DNA from: Flavobacteriales bacterium | GTDB taxonomy: Bacteria; Bacteroidota; Bacteroidia; Flavobacteriales; Flavobacteriaceae | Assembly (NCBI GenBank): GCA_002737105.1 | Contig: NSHO01000002.1 | Coordinates: 1-41,113 of the forward strand | DNA: 41,113 nt | Reading direction: 5' to 3' | In this document: one piece after another, positions 33,530 to 41,113 of the stretch | How the letters are laid out: each line of letters begins with the position of its first letter | Position numbering within the stretch: position 1 is the first letter of the stretch | Notes under the pieces: model-generated | Database searches by the model: none | What the model saw: the letters and a program-made list of their open reading frames with translations, nothing else | What the model was told of the DNA's origin: nothing | Program-made: the position numbers and the translations under genes

Positions 33530-34063
33530 TTATTTTACAAATTTCGGATTGCTTTCCATTACAGTTCCGCATTTGTTGCACGTTCTTTTTTCTACTGAAG
33601 CATAAAAATCAGTAAAATGGGAAAGAAAATCATTTTCAATGTTATTCAATTCAAAATATACTTCGTGAAGTTTGTGATTGCAAGTATCACAAAACCAAAG
33701 TAATCCGTCTTTTACATCCAAATGATTTCGTTTTTTTTCAATTACTAAACCAATAGAATTTTCTGTTCTGCTTGGCGAATGTGGTACTTTTGCGGGTAAT
33801 AAAAACATATCTCCAGCGGAAAGATGCATCGCTTTTTTTTCTCCATTTTCCTGAATGAAAACGGTAATTTTACCTTCTAATTGATAAAATAATTCTTCGG
33901 TTTCGTTATAATGATAGTCTTTCCTTGCATTAGGTCCTGCTACAATCATTACAATATAATCGCCAGAATCTATATATAAATTTTTATTTGCAACCGGCGG
34001 AACCAGAAGATGTCTGTTTTCTTCTATCCATTTATTTAAGTTGAACGGTTTTGTAATTGACAT
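33530..34063 (-). CDS. nbaC: 3-hydroxyanthranilate 3,4-dioxygenase
   Basis: HAAO opens the ring of 3-hydroxyanthranilate in the kynurenine path from tryptophan to quinolinate/NAD or to 2-aminomuconate. The 177-residue cupin has the iron ligands His51 and Glu57 in YHYNETEEL and the third His in KVPHSPSR (about 95), plus a C-terminal rubredoxin-like site with two Cys pairs (CDTC, CNKC) found in bacterial enzymes. The ATG at 34063 (MSITKPFNL) is chosen because family members start there; an upstream in-frame extension would cover the terminator of the neighbouring gene. Confidence 0.94.
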   Translation of the reverse strand: MSITKPFNLNKWIEENRHLLVPPVANKNLYIDSGDYIVMIVAGPNARKDYHYNETEELFYQLEGKITVFIQENGEKKAMHLSAGDMFLLPAKVPHSPSRTENSIGLVIEKKRNHLDVKDGLLWFCDTCNHKLHEVYFELNNIENDFLSHFTDFYASVEKRTCNKCGTVMESNPKFVK

Positions 34064-34092
34064 AAAAAGAATTTTAAAAGGTAAAGTTACTA

Positions 34093-34120
34093 AATAAAAA
34101 AAGGTACTAAAACGTACCTT
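34093..34120 (-). terminator. Terminator after the secreted EEP hydrolase gene
   Basis: AAGGTAC (34101-34107) pairs with GTACCTT (34114-34120) around a 6-base loop, with a T-rich tract on the minus strand after it. It lies 10 bases past the stop of the gene at 34131-35225 and 30 bases before the dioxygenase start. Confidence 0.75.
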
Positions 34121-34130
34121 CAATTATTTT

Positions 34131-35225
34131 TTATTTTTTTGCATCTTTAATAAGATAAATGTAGGACGGAAAATGATCGGAATATCCAGGTCCAACCGAA
34201 TTATTTCGTAATGCATATCCTTTATATTGTCCGGTTTGCTGAATCATAAAAGGCGCATTATACACCCCGGCTTTCCAATATCTCCAAGAAGAATAGTCTT
34301 TTCTTAATAAGGTTTCAGAAATGATAATTTGATCGAAAAAATCCCAAGAATCTCTAAAAGCTAAGGTTCCAATTCCTTTATTCATTAATTTTTCTGCCGG
34401 ATTGTATAGTCCTAAAGGTTGTACTTCTTTTTCATCACCTTTTGCACCTAAAACTTGTTTGATACTTTTATTAAATGGTCCGTCATTTAAATCGCCCATT
34501 GTAAAAATTTTCGCATTTGGATTAATAATTTGTAACGAATCGATAATTTTTTTGTTTAATGCGGCAGCTGCTTCACGGAGCGGACTACTTCTTTTTTCAC
34601 CACCTCTTCTAGATGGCCAATGGCTTACAATAAAATGCATTTCTTCACCGTCTAATAAACCTGTCATTAGTATTTGATCTCGGGTATAAATTCGGTTGGT
34701 TTTTATATCTACCACATTATCATCTGTGTCTTCGACTTTTATTTTGTCTTTTGCTTTTTTGTCTGTTTCATCTTCTGTTACAATCAAGGCATAATTTTTA
34801 TAACTTGTAGGTTGAAAATGTCCTTTTTGATATAAAAAACCTGTGTCAATTCCACGTCTATCTGGCGAATCGAAGTGAATTACAGCATATCCTTTTGCAG
34901 CTAATAAAGGTTGTTTACACAGATCTTCTAACACTTGTCTGTTTTCAATTTCGGCCACGCCTAAAACCACTGGAGAATTTTTTTGCTCGCTACCTGTACC
35001 TATTTGAGAAATTACTCTTTCTAATTTTTGAAGTTTATCTTTATAATTTTCAGGGGTATAAATAAAATCCTCATCATTTATGTTCGGATCATTAACTGTA
35101 TCAAATAAATTTTCCAAGTTGTAGAATGCGATTGTGTTTACTAGATAATTTTTTTTCTCTTGAGAAAAACTTGTTGAAACACATAATAGTATCGCTAAAG
35201 CGCTGTAAAATGATTTGATTTTCAT
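34131..35225 (-). CDS. Secreted endonuclease/exonuclease/phosphatase family protein
   Basis: This 364-residue protein has a signal peptide (MKIKSFYSALAILLCVSTSFSQ) and an EEP fold with all catalytic sites: the Asn in AFYNLENLFDT (about 33-43), the Glu in VLGVAEIENRQV (about 87-98), the His in FIVSHWPSRRGGEKRSSPLR (about 201-220), the Asp-Asn pair in MGDLNDGP (about 244-251) and the terminal Asp-His in YSDHFP (about 347-352). EEP enzymes cut DNA, RNA or other phosphodiesters; secretion points to external nucleic acid or phosphoester as substrate. It is divergent from a TonB receptor across mirror-image promoters. Confidence 0.92.
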   Translation of the reverse strand: MKIKSFYSALAILLCVSTSFSQEKKNYLVNTIAFYNLENLFDTVNDPNINDEDFIYTPENYKDKLQKLERVISQIGTGSEQKNSPVVLGVAEIENRQVLEDLCKQPLLAAKGYAVIHFDSPDRRGIDTGFLYQKGHFQPTSYKNYALIVTEDETDKKAKDKIKVEDTDDNVVDIKTNRIYTRDQILMTGLLDGEEMHFIVSHWPSRRGGEKRSSPLREAAAALNKKIIDSLQIINPNAKIFTMGDLNDGPFNKSIKQVLGAKGDEKEVQPLGLYNPAEKLMNKGIGTLAFRDSWDFFDQIIISETLLRKDYSSWRYWKAGVYNAPFMIQQTGQYKGYALRNNSVGPGYSDHFPSYIYLIKDAKK

Positions 35226-35268
35226 ATTTCAGGTTAAATAATAATTAAATAAAGTGCAAAATTTCCAA

Positions 35269-35304
35269 CAAAGGTAAATAATTTAATTTATTGTTTTACC
35301 TTTG
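35269..35304. promoter_or_regulatory. Mirror-image divergent promoters
   Basis: A perfect 12-base inverted repeat (AACAAAGGTAAA at 35267-35278 and TTTACCTTTGTT at 35295-35306) places one TACCTTTG -7 box on each strand: 35276-35269 for the EEP gene and 35297-35304 for the TonB receptor. The 16-base spacing would make the two polymerases compete. No -33 TTTG fits either box. Confidence 0.6.
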
Positions 35305-35359
35305 TTAGCTTTTTAGTTTGTTACTAAATTGTTTGTAAGTTATTAATTAATAATAAAGT

Positions 35360-38137
35360 ATGAAAAAACTTGTATTAAGTCTTTTGTTTTTGTTTCAAGC
35401 TATTTTTGTAATAGCACAAAATCAATCAACTGTAAAAGGAAAAGTAGTTGATTCCAAATCGCAAAGCCCTATGGGTAGCGTTAAAGTTATGATTCAATCT
35501 AATGAACAATTTGTAACTACCAATAGTTTGGGAGAATTTCAAATTAGTGGTATTTCAGACGGAAACCAAATTTTAGTAATTTCTGTTGATGGCTACAACA
35601 CGCAAAATTTCGCAATTGAAGTAGTTGCGAATCAAACGTTAGATGTAGGTTTATTGTTTTTGGAAGAAGATATTACTACCGAACAACAATTAAGTTTAGT
35701 AACCATTACAGAAAACGATTTAGGTGACGACAATAGTGGTTCTGAAAGTACCGCAGGATTGTTACAATCTTCAAGAGATGCTTACCAGCAAGCTGCGGCT
35801 TTCAATTGGGGTCAAGCACGTTTTAGAATGAGAGGTTTAGATAATGAATACGGAGTAACCATGATAAATGGAATTTCTATGAACAAAATCTATGACGGAA
35901 GACCACAATGGAGCAACTGGGGGGGACTAAATGACGCCACAAGAAACCAAGAATTTACATTAGGTTCTGCACCATCTGATTATACTTTTGGTGGGATTTT
36001 AGGGACACAAGAAATTAATACAAGAGCTTCATTATACAGAAAAGGGACAAGAATTTCTATGGCAGGAACCAATACAAATTATTCTTGGCGTTCTATGTTT
36101 ACGCAAAATTCGGGATTAATGGAAAATGGTTGGGCATACAGTATTTCTGGTTCAAGAAGATGGGCTCAAGAAGGTTATTTTGAAGGAACAGATTATGGCG
36201 CCAATTCCTTTTTTGCAAGTGTAGAGAAAAGAATAAACAAAAAACATAGTTTGAATTTCACGACAATTTACGCTCAAAATACTAGAGGAAAATCTTCTCC
36301 AAACACCAATGAAGTAAATAATTTAATGGGAATTAAATATAATTCATATTGGGGATGGCAAGATGGAAAAAAACGTAACTCAAGGGATAAAGATGTTGAA
36401 GAACCTATTTTAATGTTAAGTCATTTTTGGAAAATGTCTGATAAATCCTTTTTAACTACAAGCGTTGCTTATCAAACAGGTTCTATCGGAAATAGTAGAT
36501 TAGATTACCAAACTGCAAATAGTCCAGACCCAACATACTACAAAAATTTACCAAGTTATTTTTCTAATTTAGGAGATACAGCAGGTGCTAACGCAGCTCA
36601 AAATTACTTTTTAAATAACAGTCAAATTAATTGGAATGCCATGTATTATGCCAACCAATTTAGCAGTGTTGATCAACAAGGTATAAATAAGAGTGTTTAT
36701 GCTTTATATGAGGACAGAACAGATGACAAACAATTTACAGCCAATTCTATTTTATTTTCAGATTTATCGGATAACGTAAAATTAAATGCTGGTGCAAGTT
36801 TTAAAAAATTAAAATCTCATAATTTTCAACATATGTTGGATTTATTAGGCGGCCAATATTTTTCAGATGTTGATCCGTTTTACTCAGGAGATCAAACCCA
36901 ATCGGATTTAAATAATCCGAACCGACAAATTAAAGTCGGTGACGAATATGGGTACAATTATAATTTAAATGCTGTTGTTGCGGATGCATTTACCCAATTT
37001 AAATTTACCTATAAAACAGTTGATTTCTATTTGGCACAATCTTTCTCAAGAACTCAATATCAAAGAGAAGGTTTATACAGAAACGGAATTTATGCCAACA
37101 CGTCTTTTGGAAAAGGCTCGAAACAAAATTTCGAAAATTTTGGATTCAAAGGTGGATTAACATATAAAATTACAGGGCAGCATTTATTAGATTTCAATGG
37201 GGTGTATATGACAAAAGCACCAAATATGAGAAACACTTTTGCAAATGCTCGTATTAATAATAACATTACTCCGGAATTAAACAGCGAAACAATTGCGAGT
37301 TTAGATGCTTCTTATGTAGTAAGAACGCCTAAGTTTAAAGCACGTTTAACAGGATTTGCTTCTAAAGTACAAAATGCAACAGAAATTTCTTTCTTTTATG
37401 CGGAAGGTATTGGAGAAGATGTAGATGGAAACGACCAAGATTCTTTCATTTCTGAACTTTTAACAGGAATTGAAAAGAGAAATTTTGGCGCTGAAATTGG
37501 TTTAGAATATCAGTTTACTTCTACAATTAAAGGTACGGTTGCCGCATCATATGGTCAATATTTGTATGGCAATAATCCAAACTTAAAAATTAATGACGAT
37601 GCACAAGCAACTTTAACCAATACCCAACCAGTAGTTGATTTTGGTAAAGCGTATTTAAAAAATTACAGATTACCAGGCATGCCTCAAACAGCTGCCTCTT
37701 TAGGATTAGAATATAGAGATCCAAATTTCTGGTGGGTTGGTGCAAATATTAATTATTTAGCCGATTCGTATTTAGACATTTCAAATATAACAAGAACAGA
37801 TAATTTTAGTATAGACGGATCTACTGGTGATAACTATGCGGGAGCTAATGAAGAAACAGTTAGAAAAGCTTTAAAACAAGAAAAATTTGCTAACTTTAAT
37901 TTATTAAATCTAATCGGTGGAAAATCATGGCGAGTAGATACCACAACAATTGGATTCTTTGCTTCCATTAATAATGTACTAGATACTACCTACAAAACAG
38001 GTGGTTTCGAACAATCTAGAAAAGCTACTTTTCCAGATTTACAAGCTGATAATGCAAACGGAACACCATCTTTCGGACCTAAGTATTTTTACGGATACGG
38101 AAGAACTTATTTTATAAATTTATACGTTAACTTCTAA
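35360..38137 (+). CDS. TonB-dependent receptor with carboxypeptidase-like N-terminal domain
   Basis: This 925-residue outer-membrane receptor has a signal peptide (MKKLVLSLLFLFQAIFVIAQ), a carboxypeptidase regulatory-like domain (about 24-95: VKGKVVDSKSQSPMGSVKV, GEFQISGISDG), a plug (about 110-250) and a 22-strand barrel with many aromatic strands, ending YFINLYVNF with terminal Phe. It imports a ligand with energy from TonB. The partner is not SusD: the next two genes are a choice-of-anchor-J-like lipoprotein and a DUF5689 lipoprotein, so it is outside the SusCD class. Those genes follow after 11 and 5 bases. Confidence 0.94.
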   Translation: MKKLVLSLLFLFQAIFVIAQNQSTVKGKVVDSKSQSPMGSVKVMIQSNEQFVTTNSLGEFQISGISDGNQILVISVDGYNTQNFAIEVVANQTLDVGLLFLEEDITTEQQLSLVTITENDLGDDNSGSESTAGLLQSSRDAYQQAAAFNWGQARFRMRGLDNEYGVTMINGISMNKIYDGRPQWSNWGGLNDATRNQEFTLGSAPSDYTFGGILGTQEINTRASLYRKGTRISMAGTNTNYSWRSMFTQNSGLMENGWAYSISGSRRWAQEGYFEGTDYGANSFFASVEKRINKKHSLNFTTIYAQNTRGKSSPNTNEVNNLMGIKYNSYWGWQDGKKRNSRDKDVEEPILMLSHFWKMSDKSFLTTSVAYQTGSIGNSRLDYQTANSPDPTYYKNLPSYFSNLGDTAGANAAQNYFLNNSQINWNAMYYANQFSSVDQQGINKSVYALYEDRTDDKQFTANSILFSDLSDNVKLNAGASFKKLKSHNFQHMLDLLGGQYFSDVDPFYSGDQTQSDLNNPNRQIKVGDEYGYNYNLNAVVADAFTQFKFTYKTVDFYLAQSFSRTQYQREGLYRNGIYANTSFGKGSKQNFENFGFKGGLTYKITGQHLLDFNGVYMTKAPNMRNTFANARINNNITPELNSETIASLDASYVVRTPKFKARLTGFASKVQNATEISFFYAEGIGEDVDGNDQDSFISELLTGIEKRNFGAEIGLEYQFTSTIKGTVAASYGQYLYGNNPNLKINDDAQATLTNTQPVVDFGKAYLKNYRLPGMPQTAASLGLEYRDPNFWWVGANINYLADSYLDISNITRTDNFSIDGSTGDNYAGANEETVRKALKQEKFANFNLLNLIGGKSWRVDTTTIGFFASINNVLDTTYKTGGFEQSRKATFPDLQADNANGTPSFGPKYFYGYGRTYFINLYVNF

Positions 38138-38148
38138 TTAAATTGACA

Positions 38149-38766
38149 ATGAAAAATATATTTTTTAAAATTACGTTTGCAATTATTACTATTGGATCAT
38201 TTCTAAGTTGTAATGAAGCGGAAACAGATATTCCAACAGTGTTTAAATATGCATTTAATGAAGGTTTTTCAACAGCTACAACAGGAAGTGGTGCTGTTGA
38301 AGTGCCAATTACTTTAACAGGATGGGTAAATCATAATGCAACTTCAACACGTTTATGGCACGCAAGAGTTTTCACTGGTGATAATTATGCTGAATTTTCT
38401 TCGTTCTATTCTGCGGCAGGAACTAACGATGTGGCATGGTTAATTACTCCAGCTATCGATTTAACTAGTACTACTGGTGAAATTCTTTCTTTTACTACGA
38501 AAACAAGATTTTCAAATGGATATCCAATGACAGCTTTTATTTCAACAAATTACAATGGTACTACTGCTGGGATTCCAACTGCTACTTGGACACCTTTAAC
38601 TTTTGCAACACCAAGCGCTAATGATGTTATAGTTAGTAGCGGGAATATTGATATAAGTGCATATAATAGTAATAATGTTAGAATTGCTTTTAAATATACA
38701 GGAAGCAAAACAGGTGGAGTTACTACAACATGCCAATTAGATAATGTTAAGATCACTAAAAATTAA
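38149..38766 (+). CDS. Lipoprotein with choice-of-anchor-J-like domain
   Basis: This 205-residue protein has a lipoprotein signal (TIGSFLSC, Cys near residue 21). One beta-sandwich domain covers the rest (NEGFSTATTGSG, GWVNHNATSTRLWHARVF, AWLITPAIDLTST, LSFTTKTRFSNGYPMTAF, IAFKYTGSKTGGVTTTC, LDNVKI), the layout of choice-of-anchor-J/MAM-like domains. It is visibly homologous to the C-terminal domain of the next gene. The ATG at 38149 is preferred to an in-frame TTG at 38143. It probably sits on the outer membrane and helps capture the ligand of the TonB receptor. Confidence 0.85.
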   Translation: MKNIFFKITFAIITIGSFLSCNEAETDIPTVFKYAFNEGFSTATTGSGAVEVPITLTGWVNHNATSTRLWHARVFTGDNYAEFSSFYSAAGTNDVAWLITPAIDLTSTTGEILSFTTKTRFSNGYPMTAFISTNYNGTTAGIPTATWTPLTFATPSANDVIVSSGNIDISAYNSNNVRIAFKYTGSKTGGVTTTCQLDNVKITKN

Positions 38767-38771
38767 GAGTT

Positions 38772-40157
38772 ATGAAAAAATTACACATATTATTAGCAAC
38801 ATTACTATTTTCAACGCTTTTTAGCTGTATCAATAGTGATACTTATGATGTACCAAATTTATCAGGTGAATGTTCTGATTTGACAGCATCTATAACGGTT
38901 CCGGCTTTGATTGCAACTTCTACAACAACATATCAAAAATATGTTCCAGATGACATTATTGAAGCATTTGTAACTTCAAGTGATGAAGGCGGAAATTTTT
39001 ATAAATCAATTTCATTGGTCTCTGTTGATGGTACTAAAGGTTTTAGTATGCCAATTGACGCTTACAACTTGTATACTAAATATGAGCCAGGTAGAAAAGT
39101 GTATGTAAAGTTAAAAGACAGATATTTCGTTACTGAAAATGGCGCCATGGTTTTAGGTTCTTTATACAACAACGGAACACCTGCTATTTTAACAGATGAT
39201 GAGGTAGGCAGAATTTCAGGTGTTGAATATGAAGGAATTATTAAGCGTGGTTGTGCTAAGGTAAATGAAAATACTTTAGTAAATAACCTGACTGTTTTAG
39301 CAACATCAAATAATGCTAATTTAAACAAACTTATCGAATTGGATAATGTTCAATTTACAGATGCTTCAATTGGTAAAAAATATTTTGATGCCACTTTAAA
39401 TAATTTTGGAGGCGCTACAAATCATGAAATTGTAGATCAATTAGGGAACAAAATTATTGTAAGAATTTCCGAATTTGCCAATTTTTCATCAAAACCAGTT
39501 TCTAGCAATAGCGGTAAAATTCGTGGCGTATTGACTAAATACGGAAGTGCTTTTCAATTTATGGTTCGTACGGAAAATGATATTATGTTAACGAATCCTA
39601 GATTAGTAATTGATTTAGCGCCGCCAATTGTAGGGACATCATTAACTTACGACCCTACCTTAAACGAGCCTTTTACGTCTTACGCAACTACAAATCAGCA
39701 AATTTTTCCAAAATATATTAATGATGCTGTAGTAGGAACAAGATATTGGCAAGTAAAAACGTTTGGTGGAAATAAATATATTCAAATGAGCTCTTTTGGT
39801 GGTACGGCTGAAGCTAATAGAAGTTTGTTTTTTGTTCCTATTAATCTTACGGGTGCCTCAACAGTTTCATTTAAAACTAAAGCAGGTTTTGCAAACGGAA
39901 CTTGTTTAAAAGTATATTACACCACAAATTATGTGGCGGGTTCAAACGCAACTACCGCTACATTTACCAATATTACTTCAAGTTTTACAATAGATCCAGG
40001 TTTGGCTTCAGGTTATCCAACTAATTTTACGGATAGTGGAAATTGGGCAATACCAGGAACTTTAACAGGAAATGGATTTTTAGTTTTTGAGTATATTGGA
40101 AATGGAAGTGGTGGAGTAACGACCACAATGCAAATAGATGATATTTTAATCAACTAA
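38772..40157 (+). CDS. DUF5689 lipoprotein with C-terminal choice-of-anchor-J-like domain
   Basis: This 461-residue protein has a lipoprotein signal (LLFSTLFSC, Cys near residue 19), a DUF5689 domain (about 45-275), whose strands IEAFVTSSDEGGNFYKSISL, LIELDNVQFTDASIGKKYF and GKIRGVLTKYGSAFQFMVRT look like two OB-like halves, and a second beta-sandwich (about 290-461) homologous to the preceding lipoprotein. The OB-like repeats resemble domains found in secreted nucleases, which would fit the EEP enzyme encoded divergently. The function is not established. Last gene of the TonB operon; a terminator follows. Confidence 0.86.
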   Translation: MKKLHILLATLLFSTLFSCINSDTYDVPNLSGECSDLTASITVPALIATSTTTYQKYVPDDIIEAFVTSSDEGGNFYKSISLVSVDGTKGFSMPIDAYNLYTKYEPGRKVYVKLKDRYFVTENGAMVLGSLYNNGTPAILTDDEVGRISGVEYEGIIKRGCAKVNENTLVNNLTVLATSNNANLNKLIELDNVQFTDASIGKKYFDATLNNFGGATNHEIVDQLGNKIIVRISEFANFSSKPVSSNSGKIRGVLTKYGSAFQFMVRTENDIMLTNPRLVIDLAPPIVGTSLTYDPTLNEPFTSYATTNQQIFPKYINDAVVGTRYWQVKTFGGNKYIQMSSFGGTAEANRSLFFVPINLTGASTVSFKTKAGFANGTCLKVYYTTNYVAGSNATTATFTNITSSFTIDPGLASGYPTNFTDSGNWAIPGTLTGNGFLVFEYIGNGSGGVTTTMQIDDILIN

Positions 40158-40175
40158 TTAAAAATAAACACATAA

Positions 40176-40209
40176 AAAAATGCCTTCTTAATTTTAAGAA
40201 GGCATTTTT
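40176..40209. terminator. Bidirectional terminator between the DUF5689 gene and polA
   Basis: TGCCTTCTTAA (40181-40191) pairs with TTAAGAAGGCA (40194-40204), extended by A/T pairs on both sides, so there is a T tract on either strand. It lies 18 bases after the DUF5689 stop and serves both converging genes. Confidence 0.85.
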
Positions 40210-40213
40210 GTTT

Positions 40214-40228
40214 AAACCTGACAGGTTT
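40214..40228. repeat. Short palindrome AAACCTG-A-CAGGTTT
   Basis: A 15-base perfect palindrome between the terminator and the polA end. The same word recurs in intergenic regions of other Flavobacterium genomes as far as I recall; only one copy is in this window. Its role is unknown. Confidence 0.45.
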
Positions 40229-40245
40229 GTATATTTGAGCACTTT

Positions 40246-41113
40246 TTAATGTGCTTCCAACCAGTTTTTGCCACTACCAATTTCTACTTCTAAAGGAACA
40301 ATCATTTTGAATGCATTTTCCATTTCGAATTTAATCATTGGTTGAATTTTTTGTAATTCGCTGTTATGCACATCAAAAACCAATTCATCATGAACTTGCA
40401 ACAACATTTTGGATTGCCAATTTTCCGATTTTAGTTTTTTATGGATGTTAATCATCGCAATTTTAATAATATCTGCCGCAGAACCTTGAATTGGTGCGTT
40501 TACAGCATTTCTTTCCGCGCCACCACGAACAATTGCATTGGCCGAATTAATATCTTTTAAATAACGTCTTCTGCCCGAAATGGTTTCTACATAACCGTTT
40601 TCTCTAGCAAAATCAACTTGATGAGAAATAAACGATTTCAATTTCGGATAGGTTTTGTAATAGGCATCAATCAATTCCGCACTTTCTTTACGAGATAAAT
40701 TGGTTTGATTACTTAACCCAAATGCCGAAACGCCATATACAATTCCGAAGTTGACTGTTTTTGCATGACTTCTTTGTGCTGAAGTTACTTCTTCTAACGG
40801 AATATTAAATACTTTAGCCGCCGTACTTTTATGAATATCTTCATTGTTTTTAAAGGCAGCAATCATGTTTTCTTCGCCACATAAAGCAGCAATAATTCGC
40901 AATTCAATTTGAGAATAATCGGCAGAAACTAACGTGTAATTTTCATTTCTAGCAATAAATGCTTTTCTAATTTGTTTGCCTCTTTCGGTACGAATTGGAA
41001 TATTTTGTAAGTTGGGATTATTCGAACTCAAACGTCCTGTTGCGGCTACGGTTTGCATATAATCGGTATGTACACGCCCCGTTTTTGTATCCACTTGATT
41101 TGGTAAAGCATCA
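40246..41113 (-). CDS. polA: DNA polymerase I, C-terminal part (partial)
   Basis: The last 288 codons of a family A polymerase; the gene runs out of the window, with the reading frame open to the edge (DALPNQVDTKTGRVH at its start here). Motif A is DYSQIELRIIAALCGE, the O-helix/motif B is RSHAKTVNFGIVYGVSAFGLS and motif C is LQVHDELVFDVH. These are the palm and fingers of the polymerase domain. Pol I fills gaps and removes RNA primers in replication and repair. The 5'-nuclease and 3'-exonuclease domains cannot be checked. It converges on the DUF5689 gene across a shared terminator. Confidence 0.97.
   Translation of the reverse strand, partial: DALPNQVDTKTGRVHTDYMQTVAATGRLSSNNPNLQNIPIRTERGKQIRKAFIARNENYTLVSADYSQIELRIIAALCGEENMIAAFKNNEDIHKSTAAKVFNIPLEEVTSAQRSHAKTVNFGIVYGVSAFGLSNQTNLSRKESAELIDAYYKTYPKLKSFISHQVDFARENGYVETISGRRRYLKDINSANAIVRGGAERNAVNAPIQGSAADIIKIAMINIHKKLKSENWQSKMLLQVHDELVFDVHNSELQKIQPMIKFEMENAFKMIVPLEVEIGSGKNWLEAH

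Noticed and set aside
35360..38137. A SusC/SusD polysaccharide utilisation locus
   Set aside because: The TonB receptor has a carboxypeptidase-like domain as in SusC, but no SusD-like gene or glycoside hydrolase is next to it; the partners are anchor-J-like and DUF5689 lipoproteins.

Overview
The window is AT-rich chromosomal DNA from a member of the Bacteroidota, most likely a Flavobacterium or close relative in the Flavobacteriaceae. The evidence is type IX secretion (T9SS) C-terminal sorting domains, Bacteroidota promoter elements of the form TAnnTTTG upstream of many starts, near absence of Shine-Dalgarno sequences, a TonB receptor with a carboxypeptidase-like N-terminal domain, and flavobacterial gene neighbourhoods (ftsX end, DUF3098, uppP, truB; pyrH-frr; asnS-rpoN). 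Coding density is high. No phage, insertion sequence, CRISPR array or rRNA is visible.

Layout. 1-3975: cell envelope and translation genes (ftsX end, DUF3098, uppP, truB, a thioredoxin-like gene, pyrH, frr). 4007-9574: a strong terminator, a palindromic repeat pair, an SDR reductase, asnS, rpoN, a membrane protein and a PorT-like barrel. 9622-13691: a minus-strand operon of LuxE-like acyltransferase, TatD nuclease, acyltransferase and asparaginase that runs into a tRNA-Ser. 13818-15081: two T9SS cargo genes. 15358-20699: glutamate dehydrogenase, an HD phosphohydrolase, a lipid pair (PlsC and acyl-ACP desaturase), a bacilliredoxin and an unknown secreted protein. 20738-26704: a metal region, with lycopene cyclase and an outer-membrane protein divergent from a DtxR/MntR-type regulator and ZIP transporter, which converge on feoA-feoB and a 41-residue Cys-rich Feo-associated peptide that is easily missed. 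26829-28190: a phosphoesterase and a PhnA-like gene broken by a -1 frameshift at an A6 run. 28356-31879: a DUF1800/DUF1501 pair. 31892-34063: an ALDH7-type dehydrogenase and 3-hydroxyanthranilate dioxygenase. 34131-40157: a secreted EEP-family hydrolase divergent from a TonB receptor and two lipoproteins. 40246-41113: the C-terminal part of DNA polymerase I.

Most of this is housekeeping sequence, and I see no clear-cut new defence or mobile system. The most interesting points are: (1) a perfect 12-bp-arm palindrome between the metalloregulator and the divergent operon containing lycopene cyclase, with a weaker match at the feoA promoter, which suggests a local metal regulon that reaches carotenoid synthesis; (2) the EEP hydrolase/TonB/DUF5689 locus, with mirror-image promoters and no SusD, a candidate uptake system for a phosphorylated polymer or nucleic acid; (3) a dispersed hairpin repeat whose copies show compensatory base changes, with one copy apparently inside the SDR coding sequence; (4) the split phnA gene; (5) a DUF1501 protein that carries both a Tat-like signal and a T9SS sorting domain.
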